The notes under the pieces are model-generated. The model worked only from the letters and a program-made list of their open reading frames with translations, was not told the origin of the DNA and did not search any database. From NCBI GenBank assembly GCA_945643635.1, contig CALZFC010000031.1:696001-760000 (forward strand): a DNA stretch of 64,000 nt, written 5' to 3'. The translations under genes and the position numbers were made by a program. This DNA comes from Allodiplogaster sudhausi (Eukaryota > Nematoda > Chromadorea > Rhabditida > Diplogasteridae). Positions 1-11,938 of the stretch are shown piece by piece (positions within the stretch are counted from its first letter, which is position 1; the number at the start of each line of letters is the position of its first letter).

Positions 1-650
1 GTAGCCAGCCACTCACTCATTTTTATGGCGCTTTTTCTTGATTAGTTGTCAGCTCGGCGGAGAAGCCATGAAAAGCCACACTTATCTCGGCACTCACAAA
101 AGGATCGACGTGCGAGGGAATTAGACCCCTTTTAATGATGTGACTATAATACTGATGATGACCCACTCCATTCTCTCCCTCTCTTGAACTGGTTGCTCTA
201 TGCACTTTGAACTCTGTCTAACTGATGGTTGACACATTCGTCAGAATGATTAACTGCGAATGAGATGCTCGAGAGAGTAAGAGGAAAAGATAGAGGAAGA
301 GAGGCAAAGGAAGATGGAGAGGGTCAGAGTGACAGAGAACTAAAGCTCTTGAGGATGTTGAATCGCGCTAGCAGTTCTAGCTATAGCCAGGCCAGGCCGA
401 ACGTCTCCACTCATTTTCTGCATACCTTATTATTCGTTTGACCAGAAAGCCTTATTTCTTCCCACCCCTTTCCTTGCCATTGTTTGTTGTTTTCTAAACA
501 TTCTGCTTTGTGAGTCATTTCTGCCTTCTTTCCTTTCAGAAAACGCCATGTGTTGCGTTCCCCAGTTTTTCATTTTATAAAAAATTTGATTCGAATATAT
601 TCAGCTGCCAAGTTATTTCCGTGTTGTCTAATTGCGGTGAAGCTTGAAGG

Positions 651-3399
651 ATGCTTTTCTGGCATGTGCCGTTGCTTCTCTCTCTTGGACTTCTCTCCTC
701 TTCCGCCATCGCAGCGGTCCGTTCCACGAACAGTGTGAACACCTGGGCAGGCCCACTCAACTACACCGAGGTTTGCAAGTCACCTTTTATAGGCATAAAA
801 GTGCTACATATCACTACTTATAAGCTGATCAATGTGCTAATTGATATTTTCGCGTCACTGATTTTATAATTATCGAGCACTTATATTCTATATTGTAATC
901 GATATGCACATATCAAATAAATTTGGCTGATGATAAAAAAATGTCTAACCTCACTTCTCTTGCACTTTTTTTATCAGCACTCATGCAATTTTTTTCCGCC
1001 TTGCATTTGTAGTCATATCAGAAGAAGCCATTGCATTGTGCATAAATCACCAAAGTGCACGAGAAGAATTGATAAGCGAGAAAGGGATTATGCTCAAGGA
1101 ATGTAACAAGAACGTTGTTGAAATAAGAAGATGAAAGAGACTTTGAGGACTGGGCATACGTCAACGTCCATTCGGGTGCTCATCTCTTCTGGTGGCTCTA
1201 CGCCGCTTCTCCTGCCAGTTCCTCCCGGCCGCTCTTCCTCTGGTTGCAGGTTCAGTCTCTACATTTCCACCGCGAAACTTGCTCATCCTAATTGGGAGGG
1301 AAATTTAAGGGTGGACCAGGATCATCCGGAGTCGGCTATGGAAGCTTTGAAGAACTCGGACCGAAGGATCTCTCCGGCAATGATCGGGCGTCCACCTGGG
1401 TTTGCAAGCTTCGCTTTTCACATATCAACGTTTCAATTGTCTATTTCAGCCAAAAAGTGGTTCTTTATTTGCAGCTGCAAGTCGGAGACCTCGTCTTCGT
1501 TGACAATCCGGTCGGCACTGGCTTCTCGTACGTCGAGAACTCGGGTGCATACACCAAGACAGTCGAGGACATTGGGAAGGTTTCTTTTAATCGTCAGTAC
1601 TCCACAGTAACCTAATGACTTAGGATCTCCTTGGATGGGCGATTTCATTCTTCTCCGCCCATCCCGAGTATCGAGACCGAGTGTTCTACATCGTCTGCGA
1701 GAGTTACGGCGGAAAGATGACGGCGGAGTTTGCGCGAGTCCTCAACAATGTCAGCGGGCAAGCCAATGACTTATAATGATGTCAATTCTGATCTTGCAGG
1801 CAGTGAAGTCGGGGGTGGTGCCACTGAAGAAGTTTGGTGGAGTTGCTCTCGGAGATTCGTGGATTTCTCCCATGGACTATGTCAACACCTGGGGACCTTA
1901 TCTCTATGCTAATGTTTGTTTAGACTTTGATGGTAGCTTTCAAGTAGAAGATAAATTTTTGCGTTTTTCATGGAGGTAAAAATCTTCATAGCGTGTTAAA
2001 GTGTGATTAATATACATACTTCCTACATATATACAAGTGTTAGTGCGAATTCCTGGCTTGCTGTAGTCGTACCTGGACGAGCAGCAGCTTCAGCGAGTGA
2101 ACAAGCAAGCCGCGACTTGTCAGAATCTGGTAGACAATGGCAAGTGGACAGCGGCCACCGACTGCTGGGACGAGATGGAGGGACTCGTCGGAGAGGTTTA
2201 TATTGTCATTTTCTACTATTTTTAATATTTATTTTAGTCATATGTAATAATTTGTGTCGAACTATTATTATGCACAGGAGACGGGCGGCGTGAGCTGGTA
2301 CAATGTACTGAAGTATGGGGGACAGGATGACTGGTCATCCACCTTGAACAAGGAGGGCAAGCGAACTTCCATCGGTGCGTTCATTCATTTCTTCATGGAG
2401 GATTTTCTCAACTGAAGATCTCTTGTTGAGAGCGACTCTTCGATCGCCACGTCCGTCCTCTCCAGGCAGAGACACTCGGTCATTACATGGACACTGTCGT
2501 CAGGAACAAACTCGGAATCATCCCCGCCAATGTTCACTTCGGAGGTCAGACATTCCTCATTAACTCCCTCACAAAAAGAGAGCAGTCAGTATTGAATCTT
2601 TACAGTATCTCATGTTAACTAACCTTGTCTAAGGGGCAAGATACCTGTGTATGTATGTACATATGTACATAGATGCTCTTGCAGGCCAATCTGGTCAAGT
2701 CTTCGCGTACCAGTCCGGAGACTTCATGAAGCCAAACTACGCAACCGGTTTGTTAAATCTTTAAGGCCAAGTGAATCTCTTGAACCCTTTGCAGTGGACG
2801 AGCTTCTGAAGCAAGGCCTGCAAGTGACTGTCTTCAATGGACAGCTCGACCTCATCTGTGACACGCTTGGTCAGTCCTTCGGAACTTTACTGCCTCATAA
2901 AGCGGTAACATCTTTTCAGGCACTGAAAAGTGGATCACCCGTCTTCAGTGGCCTGATCTCAAGAACTTTCTCGCTGCTCCAAAGGTCAAATCTGCTTCTC
3001 TAGTTAAAAAAAACAATAACTTCTCTAATTTAAAAAAAAGTATTTATGTATATACATACATACATAAAAATGTAGATGTATAGATTCAAATGATATATAT
3101 ATATATATATATAGTATATTTCTTGATTTCTCAAATATGAGAGTTAAGATGTTCGTATTTATAAATTTATCTTCAGAAGTCGTTTGAAACTAAGAACTTC
3201 CGTCTGGCTGGCTTCACAAAGGCTTATAAGAATCTCCAGCTCATCTACATTCTCCGTGCTGGTCATATGGTGCGAACCATTTACAACGTTTAAATTAGAC
3301 TAAGTACGTGTAAACGTTTTTCAGGTGGCCCATGACACTGAAGAATCCGGTCTTTACGTTCTGAAGCAGTTGATGACGAAGTCTAAGCAGTTCTTTTAA
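651..3399 (+). CDS. Serine carboxypeptidase (S10 family, SCPEP1-like), secreted
   Basis: A secreted or lysosomal S10 serine carboxypeptidase that removes C-terminal residues from peptides. The model starts at the ATG at 651, which opens a hydrophobic signal peptide (MLFWHVPLLLSLGLLSSS), and ends at the TAA at 3397-3399. It has about twelve exons separated by introns of about 45-70 bases, with longer first and penultimate introns. Family landmarks appear in order: WAYVNVHSGAHLFWWLY (about 1150-1200), the oxyanion segment GGPGSSGVGYGSFEELGP (about 1313), VGDLVFVDNPVGTGFSY (about 1490), the nucleophile motif CESYGGK (about 1698), the Asp segment FNGQLDLICDT (about 2833) and the His segment ILRAGHMVAHDTEES (about 3250-3350). 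All three catalytic residues are present, so it is probably active. The order and wording of motifs are closest to retinoid-inducible carboxypeptidase SCPEP1. Its estimated length of about 450 residues is normal for the family. Confidence 0.92.
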
Positions 3400-3518
3400 C
3401 AGCGTCTCCGACTCCTTCTCACGCTCTCATTTCCATTACATATCACTACTTTCCCTACTAATTTTGACGTAGAAAAAGTTTGGGACTTTTATATCTGCAT
3501 TTTCATAAACAACGAAGG

Positions 3519-3524
3519 AATAAA
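3519..3524 (+). promoter_or_regulatory. Polyadenylation signal of the carboxypeptidase gene
   Basis: An AATAAA hexamer lies about 120 bases after the carboxypeptidase stop codon, on the same strand and before the next gene. Its position fits a poly(A) signal, but there is no transcript evidence. Confidence 0.55.
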
Positions 3525-3806
3525 ACATCTGTTCACATTGTATTCTGCGCCCGCAAGATCAAACTGAGAAAGACAAAAGTAATGCAGAATGGAAAGTTAA
3601 CCAACAATGGTGAGAATGTTCCTGACCTTCCCATGCAGGACAGAGACAACCGAGACTAATTGAGACTGGAAGTGGTCTCAGTCACATGAATGTTGGCTAG
3701 GATTTAGATCTCTCCTTCTCACAAGTCTGGATATTACGAAGCCCTCGAGTGGCAAGGATTCTTCTCTCCTGCTCGAACTTTAGAAACTGCGAAGTCCCCG
3801 CGAAAG

Positions 3807-5331
3807 ATGGGCTTCACGTTTATGTTCTACATCTTCTTTGCTTACGCTCCTTGGCTCGCTCTTCTCTACGCGGCTGAATTGGTCATTGTCGTCCGAAGGA
3901 GAAAGATTGACTGCGGATCTGCATTCTTCAACCTCTTTCTACTTGAAGGAGCATCGGTACAAGTTCTTTCAAGCTCTAATATCAGTGAAATTTAAGTATG
4001 AATGTGTAATTAATGTATTTTCTGTTGCTCAGGACATGGTTTTGATTGTTTCTGCATTCGTTGGTTACCACTTGAATATGTCGCCATTCATCGGTCTCTT
4101 CTTTCCTAGTCGTGCTGCTCAAATTGTCTTTGCTATTGCATCAAAGTTCGTTGCAAGAAGAAATTGAATAATTTGTAGTCAATTAGCTATTACTTAATTA
4201 TTTAAGGACGATATTCTTCTGTAACATGTTCCAAAAATTTGCATGGGTCTTCATTGCATTTAACCGCTTCACCGTCTTTTACTTCCAACTGAGTCATAAA
4301 GAGGCAAGTCGCTTGATTTCGATTGCATTGAAAAAGGTGTTATTTTCTAAATCTTAAATAATATTTGCAGATATGGCGCCGCCTCTTCCCGATCAGTGCA
4401 GTTGTAATCACACTTTCCGCGCTGGCAACTACGTGGTTTAACTGGGTGGCAGATACGGTCCACTCTCCATTCATTACAAAAGAGAACGACACTGTCTACT
4501 TTGGCAAGACGGATTTCTCCGATAAGCCATGGGTAGCACATATTTTCACTATATTTACTAGTTGTTAGTTATTGTTGTTTTAAAAATGTAAAACTATATA
4601 AAATAATTGTCTTCAAGTATAATACGGGTCAAGTGACTCTGACTGTCCACTTCTCATCGGCGACCGTTTCACTTCTCTTCTATGCAGCGACCGCGCTTAG
4701 AATCCGACTGATGAAGAAGTCGTCGCAAGGAAAGTCATCAGGAAGCACTGAACTTCGTCTGCTTTACTACGGCCTCTGCCAGTGCCTCATCGACACGCCA
4801 TCTTGTGTTTATCATGTATCATCATTTTAATTTCAAACATATATTTTCCTGTGATTTTAAGAGAAACCCCTTTACAGTTTATTCTGTGGGAGTTCCGTGC
4901 AATTGCGACTGCCAATATTTTCACATTTATCGAGGTGAGCGTTGAAGGACATTGTCCTCCTTGAAATGAATTGGCCATTCCCATATATGTAGCTGGCAGC
5001 CTATCTCGTGAATCTGCGTGCCCTCTCACCAGCTGTTCTCATGTTCATCTTCAACAGCCGCATCCGCCAGCAGATTCTCTCAGTTGTCTTGCCAAGGAGG
5101 ATACGCCGCTCCACCACTAACACAAGAGTGTACAGTAGTTTATTGTTTCGAATATTAATCTTTGTTCCATTTCATTGCTGGTATCGTCGTGCACAAGTTC
5201 TCTTCTTTCGTTCTATCTCTAAATACACTTTCAATACGTTTAGGATCTCTTCTCTCAAGAATATCATTGGAACGACATCTCAGCCGCCCACATCCATCTC
5301 TACTCAGTCAACCACAGCAACCGTGCCGTGA
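3807..5331 (+). CDS. Seven-transmembrane chemoreceptor, Srg-superfamily type
   Basis: Predicted nematode serpentine receptor in the srg/srv/srx superfamily, expected in the plasma membrane of sensory neurons; the ligand is unknown. Exon 1 (3807 to about 3956) encodes TM1 and an RRRKIDCGSAFF loop. Later exons encode LNMSPFIGLFFPS (about 4073), FIAFNRFTVFYFQLSHKE (about 4250, the TM3/second-loop signature), IWRRLFPISAVVITLSA (about 4372), a long extracellular stretch with FITKENDTVYFG, TM5 (SLLFYAATALRIRLM), the LRLLYYGLCQCLIDTPSC segment and TM7 (LRALSPAVLMFIFNSRIRQ, about 5011). The tail is Ser/Thr-rich and ends at 5331. Every exon has a counterpart in the minus-strand gene at 34201-35597, which supports the model. 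The last intron before the tail is the least certain. Assignment within the superfamily is uncertain; the family call rests on the FNR motif after TM3 and the TM7 pattern. Confidence 0.8.
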
Positions 5332-7052
5332 CACTTTGAAATATTCATCACAATTAGAAATGCATTAATACGCCTCTTTATAAATTATGTACATTATCAA
5401 GTTGCATAAATGTTTGATATCTATTTTGTCAAAAGTCATCCAGGACATGTGACAATTCGTTGAATTGATGTTGCAAAGGTCAGTTGCAATCCTGGAAAGC
5501 CGTGGGAATGTTATTGTGAAGTTGCTTTATATTTATGCAAAGATCATAGACACTCACAGTGGAAGACGGCCTTTCACCCTGACAAAATCATCTTGTACCT
5601 TGACGTGAGGCTTTTTTTTGTGTACGAGATGTAACTCTGAAATAGCAGAAGAATTTTCTTCTTCAGAGGATGCTGAAGTGAACTCACACTTTTCTTAAAG
5701 TGATGTCGTCTCGGATTCAAGCTTTACTTATTTTATTCGAATGAATTTCGGGAGTTCATCTCATTAAAAAGATGCTTATTTTTACCAAGACATTCTAGTG
5801 AAGCGAAACGTTTAAGAGTGTATCAACGTATTATTCAAATAGTTTTGAGGAATTTAAATGAGAAAATCACCCATCTTTATCTACAGGAAAGGAAAGTGCA
5901 TCACTTTTATAATCTATAAATTTTTTGTACAATTTTTAGGCCACGGCACTTCGCATTTGTGTCACCTTGTTCAATTTAACCGAGCCGAAATGCGAATTCT
6001 TCGGATTCGTCGAGTGTCTCCGAGAGATTTCTGCTTGCGTCTTTGATGTATTCGTTTTCTTATTTCACTGCTCGTCAAGGAAAACTAAATTTAAATGTTT
6101 ATAAGAAGATCTTGACATTCAGCGTTTGAAGGACAAAAAAATAATTTTAAAAAATAAATTGAACACCGTGATCTTTCATGCTGATGAAAGGGTCAACAAA
6201 ATTTCTTTGGAGTTTTTCTCTGGAACTATCCTTCGCTGGCCATTGCCAACTTCTTTATATTTCTGGATCTACTTGCTTCTTCGCTTCATTATCCATAAAG
6301 AATCCCTGACTGCGTACTTCACGGACAGTCGCGCAATGTCGCCTGCTCGTTCCATCAGCAGACTCGACTGGAGAAGAAAATGGAGAAGAAATCAGCAACG
6401 AAAGTATTGAGTATTGCAGGAGAGCACAAATGACGACATGATTTCTTACTCAGCCTTTGTCCAAGCACACTCCTTCAACAATTGTTTCTTAAGAATAGAA
6501 TTCTTAAACACCGCATTAAAATTGATTTCCAGACAATGCAGACAAAATAATTCCATATCAGATCACCAAGACATGCGTAAAATGGGCTCCATTTGGATTT
6601 CATAGCAGGCAAACTTAAATTCCAAATTCTTTATCACTGAAATGTATTTTTAAAATACGTCACAACAAAGGTGATGATGATAATTCTGTGAATTCGATGT
6701 GATGGTTGATGTGATCTCTGATATCTTGAATACCCGACCAGAACCTACGGTTAAGAAATCCTGACTCTTCAATATAGATTCAATGTGGAACATTAATTGT
6801 ACAGTGAGAGATCAATGCTGAGTTAAATGCCCATTACTGGCATTCTAATAATTGTAAGCTTCGCTCATGGCTGACTGTCAAATCTATTTTGATAGTCATC
6901 TTAAAGCGTAAATAACTTCTACATTTCACATTGAAAAGAGAACCATTTGAACTTTAAAAAATACATTTTAGCTATGTAAAAATGTCTGATAGCTTCTTCA
7001 TGTTGCAAATTACTGATAAAAATGTATTTGGATAGCAAGATTCCTCTCGAGG
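5332..7052. other. AT-rich intergenic region
   Basis: This 1.7 kb stretch separates the Srg-like receptor from the zinc-finger gene. It is AT-rich and carries only short open frames, at 5858-6046, 6126-6410 and 6414-6605. None shows family motifs or a consistent splice chain. I see no mobile-element ends or RNA gene. It may hold regulatory sequence for the divergent flanking genes. Confidence 0.5.
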
Positions 7053-9001
7053 TTAGGCAACAGGGACGGCAGGGGCATCTGAGTCAGTCGCATTGCTGAC
7101 AGACTCTTTCTTCGCGAATGCCTCGATGGAATCGTAGAGCGCCTGGCTCGTCGATCGCATGTGGTCCTGCAAGGAATTCAGTGTCATCCTGCTCTCTCGA
7201 CTCGAATAACAATGAATTGATTGGATGGCATGCCTGCTGATCCATGTCGTCCATGATGTCATTCTCTGGCGATTCGCGATCTTCTCCATTCGCTGAAGCG
7301 GCATCTTCAGACACTCCTCCAGAATGAGCTCCTCGTCCACTTCCAGGAGGACGTCCACGCGGCTTCGTCAGAGATGGCGGGAAACACTGGAAATGGAGAA
7401 GTGAATTAGCACTATCAAAAAGAGTTGCATTCAAAATGACTTTTTGAGTGAAGAGACGAAGCTGTGTGCAGAGCCTCTTTCGATTGTCAATGATCATGGA
7501 CTCGTTGCTGTTATGAACCGCCTAAAACAGAAGAGTCAAATAGTTCACTCGCTTAGAAAGTAGACTGAGCCTGAAAGTAGGGTGCTTCTATCATCTAAAG
7601 AAATAACCGTACCCGGACATGCTTGAGGACATCCGACTTGGCAATCGTCTGCCACGTCTTCATGCAGATTCCACACTGGTAGAGGTTCAGCTTGATGTGT
7701 CTGGAATTCACTCTCTAATCACAGTTCAAATAGAAAGTAAAAATGAGTCTTTCGTCGACAAATTCATGAACTGACTTGGTGTTTGCGTGGTAGACGAGGC
7801 TCGAGCGTTGATTCGACACTTTCAGGCCGCACATCTGGCACGTCACGATTGATTTCGGCTACAACACCATTTTCATTACTTCAGTATACCATAGGAGAAG
7901 AAAGGAAGGGAAACCTTCTTCATGAGTTGCTCGGCCTCTCCGACGAGTTGTTGATAGTCGGCAGCAGTGAAATGGTCAGAGTTGAAGTCAAGCTGAGCTT
8001 GGTCGCCGTCCAAAGCGAAGGCCGCACTCGTATCTACTCATTCATTATTTCATTCCTTCTTTTAAGCTGGTAATCTTGACTCGGAATAAATACCTTGCAG
8101 TGCGGTTGAGACATCGAAAGGTTGCTGCTGTTGTTGTTTAGAGTCGGTTGTAGAGGAGGAGGGCGAGGAAGTCGTCGCGTACTCCTCGTCACACTGGAAA
8201 GGACTCTTCTCTCTCAACAATTCTTTCTTTTGTCTATGGAGAACTACTAATGAATAACATGCATTGTATATCCACAACTGATGAAACAAGAAGAGTTACC
8301 TTGATGACTTGTCCGTTAGACATGACTCCTGCGAACTTCCTCTCCTCAACTCCATCAAACGACATGAGTGGAGGGTATGGAGAGTGGAAACGGCCACCGT
8401 TCTGCTGAGGAACACTCACTCCGTCCTAGGAGGGGAAATCATTCAGGCAAATCAATAAGAGATATTTTTTTACATGAGAGAACAAATGGTATTGCATTAA
8501 TTTGAATGAATGAGAACCTGAATGCAGAGATAAAGCCGCGTCTTCGCCTCTGCCATCTTACGCTCATTTTCTTCCGAATATTTGTAGCGCACATAAATAT
8601 TTATTGACATAATAAAAAAATTGCTGATATTTATGAAATGAAGCGTTTACATAGAATTCGCTGAGTTTGTGGTCTCCGCGGCAGTGAGTCGTCAATGCGT
8701 AAAGAGTCGGGAATTTAGCGAATCGACAGCGTTCGCATCTGAAATCATCTGCTTTTCATTACTTTGTGTGCCTGCATCATAAAATTAAAGATAACAATAG
8801 TTCTCACTCCCAAAATAAAGATCAAATCGCAGACTCGTATGGGAAGAAGTTGAGATGGTCGGAGGTGATGTGGATCTCGAGCTCGTCAACACTAAGATAC
8901 TTGGGAGCATCCGGAGGGCACTCGCGGCATGCGAGGAGAGCGCCAGAGGGGACGGAAGAGGAGGTGGACGAGGAGGCCGAGGACGATGGAGCTCCTTCCA
9001 T
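7053..9001 (-). CDS. C2H2-type zinc-finger protein with AT-hook
   Basis: Likely a nuclear DNA-binding protein. The start at 9001 (minus) opens MEGAPSSSASSS followed by a Ser-rich run. Spaced Cys/His pairs then give several fingers, some irregular: CRECPPDAPKYLSVDELEIH (about 8945-8880), CERCRFAKFPTLYALTTHC (about 8735-8680), a central linker with a polyglutamine tract (KQQQQQPFD, about 8140), CQMCGLKVSNQRSSLVYHAN (about 7850-7780) and CGICMKTWQTIAKSDVLKHV (about 7680-7620). A classic AT-hook core RGRPPGSGRG follows at about 7350. The C-terminus is acidic and Ser-rich and ends VPVA at 7053. About eight exons with short introns are needed. The fingers depart from the canonical C-x2-C-x12-H spacing. 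I do not recognise a specific orthologue, and the target genes are unknown. Confidence 0.75.
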
Positions 9002-10041
9002 CTTTCTCCCTCCTTCTTTCTTTCAATACACAGATATGAGCAGCAAGTATTATATTCATGGTCAGACATTTAATGCGCGCATTGAAGAAAGATGACAATG
9101 AGTAAAGGATATCTGTCCTTTTATTCGTTTTCGAAAAAAAAAATGGAATTGAAGTAAATGAAGAGTCTGTCCAGTATTCTCAACGGTGCCCACCTACAAT
9201 CTCCCTGAGAACTCTGAAAAGAATTCAGTTGCAAAGTTTATGTACTTGGGTGAAAGGAACTAGTATGATAATGGGTGAAAAGGACGAGTAGATGAAAGCA
9301 GGAAGATAATGAGGACGAAAAAAACTCCTCGACTTTCTTGGCAAGATAAGAGGGTAAAGAAATAAAAGTCAGAGCGGAAGCAAGATTAGAAGAGGCTGAG
9401 AAGAAGAAAGAGCTGAATGAGAGTATATCACCAAACAATTGAGATTTGATATCATATCTCTCAGGCAATTCGTGTTTTCCTAGAATTCTGAAGAAAGGAG
9501 AGAAAGTGCAGGGAAAAGGATAGAAGAGGGCGATAAGGAGGGGTAGCGGATGGAGGTAAAGTCGCCAGAGGCATAAGTTCTCCTTTGATGAAAATGGAGA
9601 GAGAAGGACAAAGAAAGGAAAGACAAGATCACGAGGAGAGAGTGCGCGAACAAATATCGAGAGAGGAAAGAACACAAGTAATGAGTGGAGATAAGGAAAA
9701 TAGAAAGAGGGGTGCAGAGAAGGTAGAGAAAGAGAGATGAGAGAAAAAGCAGAGATAGAAAAAGAGAGCACAGAAAGATGAAGCCACAGAAAGAGAGAGA
9801 GATAGAATAATGGAAAGTACGTTCTCTTCGATACATTTCTTTCTCTTGCTCCCAGGACTCTTTCTCTCGTGGAGAGAAGGCCGAAACGGTTAAGAAGAAG
9901 TAGAAGATGAGGAGAAGGAGAATGAGAAGCGAGAAAAAAGAGGAGAGGGAAAATGAAGCAAAGGAGGAGAAATGTTGAGATGACGGACAAACAAACGATC
10001 CAGAGACACAGTGGAGCATCAGAGAAAAATATTCAAAGAAC

Positions 10042-10043
<2 letters not shown>

Positions 10044-10108
<65 letters not shown>
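10044..10108. repeat. (GA)n microsatellite
   Basis: A GA dinucleotide run interrupted once by GGTAGA, inside the purine-rich intergenic tract. Its length is likely polymorphic. Confidence 0.9.
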
Positions 10109-10110
<2 letters not shown>

Positions 10111-11360
10111 GAGGGTGAAAGAACAGGAGGTGTATTAACGAGGATAGAATCCAAATTTCGTGGAGAGAAAAAAAGAGAAATCTTCAGGGTATCCAAGACC
10201 TGCATCTTATGCTGTTTCCAATTTGAGCACTGAAACTGTGGAATGTACAGGGGAAAGTCTGATCACTTCATTTAGATTAAACAAGAACTCTTCAGGATAT
10301 TAATTAGAAACTGTTATCAACTAAAAGACGGAGCGTGGCAGATTTGATTCCACTCTTGTTCGCGATGAGAAAACGAAGAGACGGAAAGAAGTTGGGAGAA
10401 AGTGAAGAAATAGGAGAAGAAGAATGCGAATGAAGAAGCTACGATGAGAAGTGCACTGAGGAAACGGAGAAACAGAAGAAAGCTATGTACATACCGAGAG
10501 AGGGAGTGAGAGGAGAGAGAGAATGCGAAAGAGAGAGAAGTAATGGGACGGGAGTAAAAGGGAAGACAGGGAGGGTGATCGAAAATGAAAAGCTAATAGG
10601 GATCGAGAAGGAGTATGTCTTGAGGACGGTAAAAGGTTAGAACTATTTTGAAATGAACACATATTCACCTTTTATTGCTGATGCTTAGTTAAATAATCTT
10701 TAAAAAAAACGAGCAGCTTCTTTCATATATTTTTCACTGAGCATAAATTTAAAGGGATTTATTGGAAAATCAAGCCAGCATTTAACTACCAGAACTTCGA
10801 TATGCACAGGAAAATAACTTGGTAGAATAAGGGTAGTGTTCAGGAGACATCGAGAGTGAGGGAAGCAAGTGAAAGGAAGAAGTGAAAAAGGAGAGAATGG
10901 ATGGTTGCCTGGGCTGCGACTCGCTCTTTCCTTCTTTCTTCTTTCTCTTCTCCCTTCCCTCCTCCCCGTCAATGGCAAAGAAAAGAAGGAAGAAGGAAGA
11001 AGAGATGAAAGTTAGAGAGAGCACAGAGCTGCTGGAGAGTGCGAAAAGGGCCAGAGAGACGAGAGAGTATATGAATGAGAGAGAATAGAGAGAAGGAGAA
11101 GAAGAACACAAAGGAAAGAGAATAAGAGCTCAGGCCCCCTCCTCTGACTGTCTTGCACACGTTCAATCTTTCTTTCTTTATATAATTCCTCATCTCTCCA
11201 ATGTTTTCGTACTATTTCATCCTTCCTTTGTCACCCTTTTATGCCTTCTTTCTCTATTCACCTGCTCGTTATCTCTTCAGCGTCTGTACCTTTTGAAGTC
11301 TCTTCATATTCACTCCCACTCTTTATACTTTTCTCTTTTCCCTTTCATTCTACTAACGGA

Positions 11361-11361
11361 A

Positions 11362-11398
<37 letters not shown>

Positions 11399-11404
11399 GA
11401 GCGA
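11361..11404. repeat. (GA)n microsatellite
   Basis: GA dinucleotide run with GC interruptions (GAGAGCGAGAGA), immediately next to CT-rich sequence on the same strand. The purine-to-pyrimidine switch creates a potential hairpin or triplex-forming boundary. Confidence 0.85.
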
Positions 11405-11938
11405 GTAGTGAAAGGAAGAGAGAGGAAATGGAGAAAAAAGTGTAAGATAGAATAGAAAGAGAGTCAGAGAGTGAATAAAATAGGAATTACTGCGTTTCTC
11501 TCCTGCACTCTCTCCTCTCTATCCATACATACATATCTCTCTTTTTCTCTTCTCTCTCTCTCTCTCTCTTCTTTCCCATTCCCTATCTCTCATTCTTTTG
11601 CCGTCCACAGCCAGGCACCGCTGCCAAGGAAACAGAGAATGGACAGGAAAAAGGGAGAGCGAGGCAGAAGAGTGATAAAGAATGAGGGCGAAGCTGCTTA
11701 TCCATTTCTCTTCATTAGACTTCATGCCAGATTGATTTCTGGTAGATAAACAGAAGAAAGGAGTCATTTAAATAATCTGAAGTTACACAGTGCTTAGGCT
11801 CATGGATGAATTAACATTTTCAAGGACATGGAACACAAACGGCTGTCTAAAAGTAAAATGCTTACGTGTTGTTTAAAGAAAGAATGTTTAATAAGTGAAG
11901 AAATAGTCGTATTATCTATACATATATATGTACACTGA

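Larger units (their letters stand above)
9002..11930. repeat. Purine/pyrimidine-rich low-complexity DNA
   Basis: Between the zinc-finger gene and the small secreted-protein gene lies almost 3 kb with strong strand asymmetry. The plus strand is mostly GA-rich from about 9250 to 11100, turns CT-rich from about 11140 to 11350 and again from about 11490 to 11600, and is GA-rich in between. It includes near-pure (GA)n at about 10044-10108 and 11361-11404. Long minus-strand open frames here encode only Ser/Leu/Phe-rich low-complexity protein and are compositional artefacts. I see no credible exon. Confidence 0.75.

Noticed and set aside
1..650. A gene upstream of the carboxypeptidase
   Set aside because: Only short frames (23-205 minus, 550-738 plus) without motifs; the region is probably promoter sequence.
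5858..6605. Three short plus-strand frames
   Set aside because: Short, AT-rich, without motifs or a coherent exon chain.
9238..10205. Two long minus-strand open frames (241 and 250 codons)
   Set aside because: They overlap in different frames, consist mainly of Leu/Ser/Phe repeats, and result from GA-rich sequence on the plus strand.
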